In this document: positions 5,677 to 8,054 of the stretch, piece after piece
Numbering within the stretch: the stretch's first letter is position 1
Layout of the letters: the number at the start of each line of letters is the position of its first letter
From: Micrococcales bacterium
GTDB taxonomy: Bacteria > Actinomycetota > Actinomycetes > Actinomycetales > Cellulomonadaceae
Direction: 5' to 3'
Length of the DNA: 8,054 nt
Assembly (NCBI GenBank): GCA_009783975.1
Contig: WRCL01000066.1
Span: forward strand, 1-8,054
Notes under the pieces: model-generated
Told to the model about the DNA's origin: nothing
The model's database searches: none
Seen by the model: the letters and a program-made list of their open reading frames with translations, nothing else
Translations under genes and position numbers: made by a program

Positions 5677-6894
5677 TCAGTCGAGCCCCATCGCGGTCGC
5701 GATGAGGGAGAGGATGTGCACCGGTTCGACGGGGACGCCAGAACGGGCCTGGACGTCGGTGAACTGGTCTTTGCAGTGCGGGCAGGCCAAGACGAGCTGG
5801 TCGGCGCCGATGTCGGCCGCAGCCTCCAGGCGCGTCGTGCCGATCTTGTAGGCCTTGTCCGGGTGCAGGACCTTGAAGCTCGCGCTTCCCTTGCCGCAGC
5901 AGTAGCTCCACTGCGTGACCGGGCTGACGTCCAAGAACGTCACACCAGGCAGGGCTTTGATGAGCTCACGTGGAGAGTCGGCCACACCGCAGATCTTGTT
6001 CAAGGTGCACGGGTCGTGGTAGCTGACCGTCGAGGGCGCACCAGCACCACCGGAGTAGTCCAGCTGCCCAGACTTCACCAGCTCGTCGAGCAGGTCGGTG
6101 ATGTAGACGATCTCGAACGGCAGCTCGTCCATGTACTGCGGGTACTCACGGGTGAAGTAGGTGTAGTCGTGCGGGTTGATCATGACGACCCGCTTCGCAC
6201 CTGCTTTTTGCAGCACCTCGACGTTGTGCTTGCCCATCTCGACGAACTTCTCCAGGTTCACGTCGAGCAGCTCGCCCAGGGTCGCCCCTGGCAGCGCGAG
6301 GATCCCGAACTCCACACCGGCCGCCTTGAGGATCTTGGCGGCGTTGCGTGGGACGTCGGTCGTCTCGAACGCGTTGAAGTAGTCGACGAACAAGATGGTC
6401 TCGCCGGTGAACGGCAGGTCCAGCCCGTCAGCCCACTTGGTGAGGTCTTCGACCGGGCCCTCGAAGTACGCGAGGTACCGGTCGACCTGGGCGAGGATCT
6501 CTTCGTACCCGGCGAAACCGGCACCCGAGGTCACCAGGTCGCGGCGGACCTTGCGCACGAGGTTGACGGTCGTCGTCGAGGTGCCGTAGAAGTCCCCGGC
6601 GAACAGCGTGTTTGGGCAGCGGGTCTCGCAGGCGCCACACTCCAGGCAGTTGGTGATCGTCTCGCGCACCTCGCCGAGCTCACCCATGCCCTGGGAGATG
6701 CCCAGCAGCGCGGTGTGGTACCCGTAGGAGGTGTGCGACTCGTCACGGTCCTCTGTGTAGACCGGGCAGACCTCGCGGCAGAACTTGTGCCGGCAGGCGA
6801 AGACCGAGTAACAGTCTCTGACCAACGGCAGAGGGATCTTGTTGCCCTCGATCCGTTCGGCGTAGAACGGCTTTGAGCTAAGCTGCTGGCTCAT
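5677..6894 (-). CDS. Soluble (Fe-S)-binding CCG-domain oxidoreductase subunit, GlcF/HdrD-like
   Basis: This 405-residue cytosolic protein probably takes electrons from the upstream FAD enzyme and passes them on. A dicluster ferredoxin region comes first. Its second motif is canonical (C83-C86-C89-C93-P), while the first has unusual spacing (C28-x5-C34-x4-C39-x3-C43-P). Two CCG-like domains follow. The second is intact: HDPC296, C332-C333-G, and C371-P-H-C374. The first, about 165-250, has lost its cysteines; the place of the CxxC pair is taken by NPHDY (240-244) ahead of the shared TREYPQ segment. The arrangement fits the COG0247 family that partners GlcD-type flavoproteins. The ATG at 6894 overlaps the stop of the FAD enzyme (ATGA), with GAGGAG at 6908-6903. 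The exact substrate pathway is not shown by the sequence. Confidence 0.87.
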   Translation of the reverse strand: MSQQLSSKPFYAERIEGNKIPLPLVRDCYSVFACRHKFCREVCPVYTEDRDESHTSYGYHTALLGISQGMGELGEVRETITNCLECGACETRCPNTLFAGDFYGTSTTTVNLVRKVRRDLVTSGAGFAGYEEILAQVDRYLAYFEGPVEDLTKWADGLDLPFTGETILFVDYFNAFETTDVPRNAAKILKAAGVEFGILALPGATLGELLDVNLEKFVEMGKHNVEVLQKAGAKRVVMINPHDYTYFTREYPQYMDELPFEIVYITDLLDELVKSGQLDYSGGAGAPSTVSYHDPCTLNKICGVADSPRELIKALPGVTFLDVSPVTQWSYCCGKGSASFKVLHPDKAYKIGTTRLEAAADIGADQLVLACPHCKDQFTDVQARSGVPVEPVHILSLIATAMGLD

Positions 6895-8054
6895 GCCTGG
6901 GTCTCCTCGGTGTAGGCGTCGTCAAGGTGGTACTTGCCGGGGTTCATGATGTTGTTCGGGTCCAGCATCCGCTTGATGCGCTTCATGAGGTCGAACTGGC
7001 CTTCGGCGAGCTCCTCGTAGCAGGCGACGTCGACTTCGCCCTCGCGGGTGCCGCCGTGCGCCATGGAGATCGACCCACCGTGGGCGACCGAGACCCGGGC
7101 GATGTCGATCTTCGCCTGGATCCAGTCCTTCCAGATCTCGGGGGTCATCTCCAGCTCGTTGACGCCGACGTCGATCTCGGTGAGGTAGTCGCCCCACGGC
7201 CGGAACGGGTTGCCGGTGTACATGAACATGCCCCAGTCATCGAAGTGGTCTGGGTGCTTGGCGATGAGCGCGGCGACGATCTCGTGCCACTTGCGCCGGA
7301 CCTCGGGCAGCTGGCTCCAGGTGATCGCAGCGTCCTCACAGCTCCACGACATCAGCTTGATCTTCTCGGCACCGCGGCCGTGGTAGGCCAGGTGGTACCG
7401 GTCGTGGCGCGAGGCCCAGTCACCTTCGGAGATCTCGGTGCCCATGTAGGTGCCGCCTGCGGCCTCGCCGATGGCGAAGACGCGGGCCTTGGCAGCGTCG
7501 ACCTCTTCGTTCGTGCCGTACAAGATCGTCATCGCAGCCGACTTCACCCAGCTCGGCAGCGGGATCCACGCCTCGTCGTCACGCCGCAGGAAGTCGACCT
7601 TCCACTCGTCGAACGCCAAGGTGCCGCAGATCGAGCGGATACCGCACTTGTTCAGCCCGTGCAGGATCTTGTGGGTGTCCTCGAACGACCGGGTCGCGAA
7701 GAACACCGCGAGCTCGGCCTCAGGACGCGGGGAGATGTCCAGCGTCACCTCGGTGCAGATCCCCAAGGTGCCCTGGTTGCCGATGAACAGGTCTTTGACG
7801 CGGAACCCGACCGAGGACTTGCGGATCTTGCGTCCGCCGCCCTCGCCGACGCGGATGACCTCACCGGTGGGGGTGACGACCTCCATCGAGCACACGAGGT
7901 TCGGCAGGTGGCCGTACCCAGAGCCGAGCAGGCTCCAGCCGCCGCAGCCGATCCGTCCGCCCAGGACGTTGACCGGGTACGAGGCCGGGTCGTCTGGGAA
8001 CCACACGTTGAGCGGGCGCAGGACCTTGTTCAGCTCCTGCATGTTGATCCCGGG
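6891..8054 (-). CDS. FAD-linked oxidoreductase, GlcD-like (N-terminus beyond right edge)
   Basis: The reading frame is open to the right edge (PGIN precedes the first internal Met at 8042), so this is the C-terminal 387 residues of a longer gene, and 8042 is not its start. The family is the PCMH/VAO-type FAD enzymes that oxidise 2-hydroxy acids, related alcohols or phenols. Counting from the first visible residue, the PGINMQELN start matches the early FAD-domain strand of GlcD. The later FAD-binding segment SSVGFRVKDLFIGNQGTLGI (80-99) and the C-terminal cap follow. The typical ending is present: HGGSISMAHG (325-334) and MLDPNNIMNPGKY (363-375). The cap is rich in Trp and Tyr. The first FAD-contacting loop lies outside. 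Four-base overlap with the Fe-S gene makes the two products likely partners, as in GlcD-GlcF. Glycolate or D-lactate is possible, but I cannot name the substrate. Confidence 0.88.
   Translation of the reverse strand, partial: PGINMQELNKVLRPLNVWFPDDPASYPVNVLGGRIGCGGWSLLGSGYGHLPNLVCSMEVVTPTGEVIRVGEGGGRKIRKSSVGFRVKDLFIGNQGTLGICTEVTLDISPRPEAELAVFFATRSFEDTHKILHGLNKCGIRSICGTLAFDEWKVDFLRRDDEAWIPLPSWVKSAAMTILYGTNEEVDAAKARVFAIGEAAGGTYMGTEISEGDWASRHDRYHLAYHGRGAEKIKLMSWSCEDAAITWSQLPEVRRKWHEIVAALIAKHPDHFDDWGMFMYTGNPFRPWGDYLTEIDVGVNELEMTPEIWKDWIQAKIDIARVSVAHGGSISMAHGGTREGEVDVACYEELAEGQFDLMKRIKRMLDPNNIMNPGKYHLDDAYTEETQA

Noticed and set aside
5026..6876. Plus-strand open frame of 616 codons opposite etfB, the small gene and the Fe-S gene
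   Set aside because: It is antisense to well-supported genes. Its product is low in complexity, rich in Val, Asp, Arg and Leu as expected from a GC-rich shadow frame, and shows no domain.

Overview
The window is a high-GC bacterial chromosome segment in which every supportable gene lies on the minus strand, so the biological reading order runs from the right edge to the left. The ribosomal proteins S12 and S7 and the start of EF-G have the sequence flavour of Actinomycetota (for example S12 beginning [13 protein letters not shown] and S7 ending AFAHYRW). The strong GC3 bias and a TTGACG/TAGGGT promoter fit this. I cannot assign a class from sequence alone.

Right part (8054 to 1647): a tightly packed redox operon. 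In order it encodes a GlcD-like FAD-linked oxidoreductase (N-terminus outside the window), a soluble GlcF/HdrD-like iron-sulfur protein, a 73-residue protein I do not recognise, EtfB, EtfA, and a 689-residue membrane protein. That last protein joins a NarI-like cytochrome b region to two 4Fe-4S clusters and two CCG domains. It resembles the ETF:menaquinone oxidoreductase (EMO) type. Three of the junctions are 4-base ATGA overlaps, and the small gene has a near-perfect ribosome binding site. The inferred flow is substrate to FAD to Fe-S to EtfAB to membrane Fe-S/haem to (mena)quinone. The substrate, probably a 2-hydroxy acid or similar compound, is not determined by what is visible.

Middle (1646 to 1318): a 329-base stretch without a confident gene. 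It starts with a strong sigma-70-type promoter only 8 bases after the stop codon of the membrane protein. A leader of roughly 285 bases follows, with several inverted repeats and a possible leaderless 63-codon ORF. I see no convincing intrinsic terminator for the redox operon before this promoter.

Left part (1317 to 1): the start of the str operon, with rpsL, rpsG and the first 139 codons of fusA. The usual actinobacterial upstream neighbour rpoC is not next to rpsL here; the redox operon occupies that place.

The points most worth a second look are the complete dehydrogenase-to-quinone ETF module in one operon, the unrecognised 73-residue protein inside it, the altered cluster ligands of the soluble Fe-S protein, and the long structured str leader.
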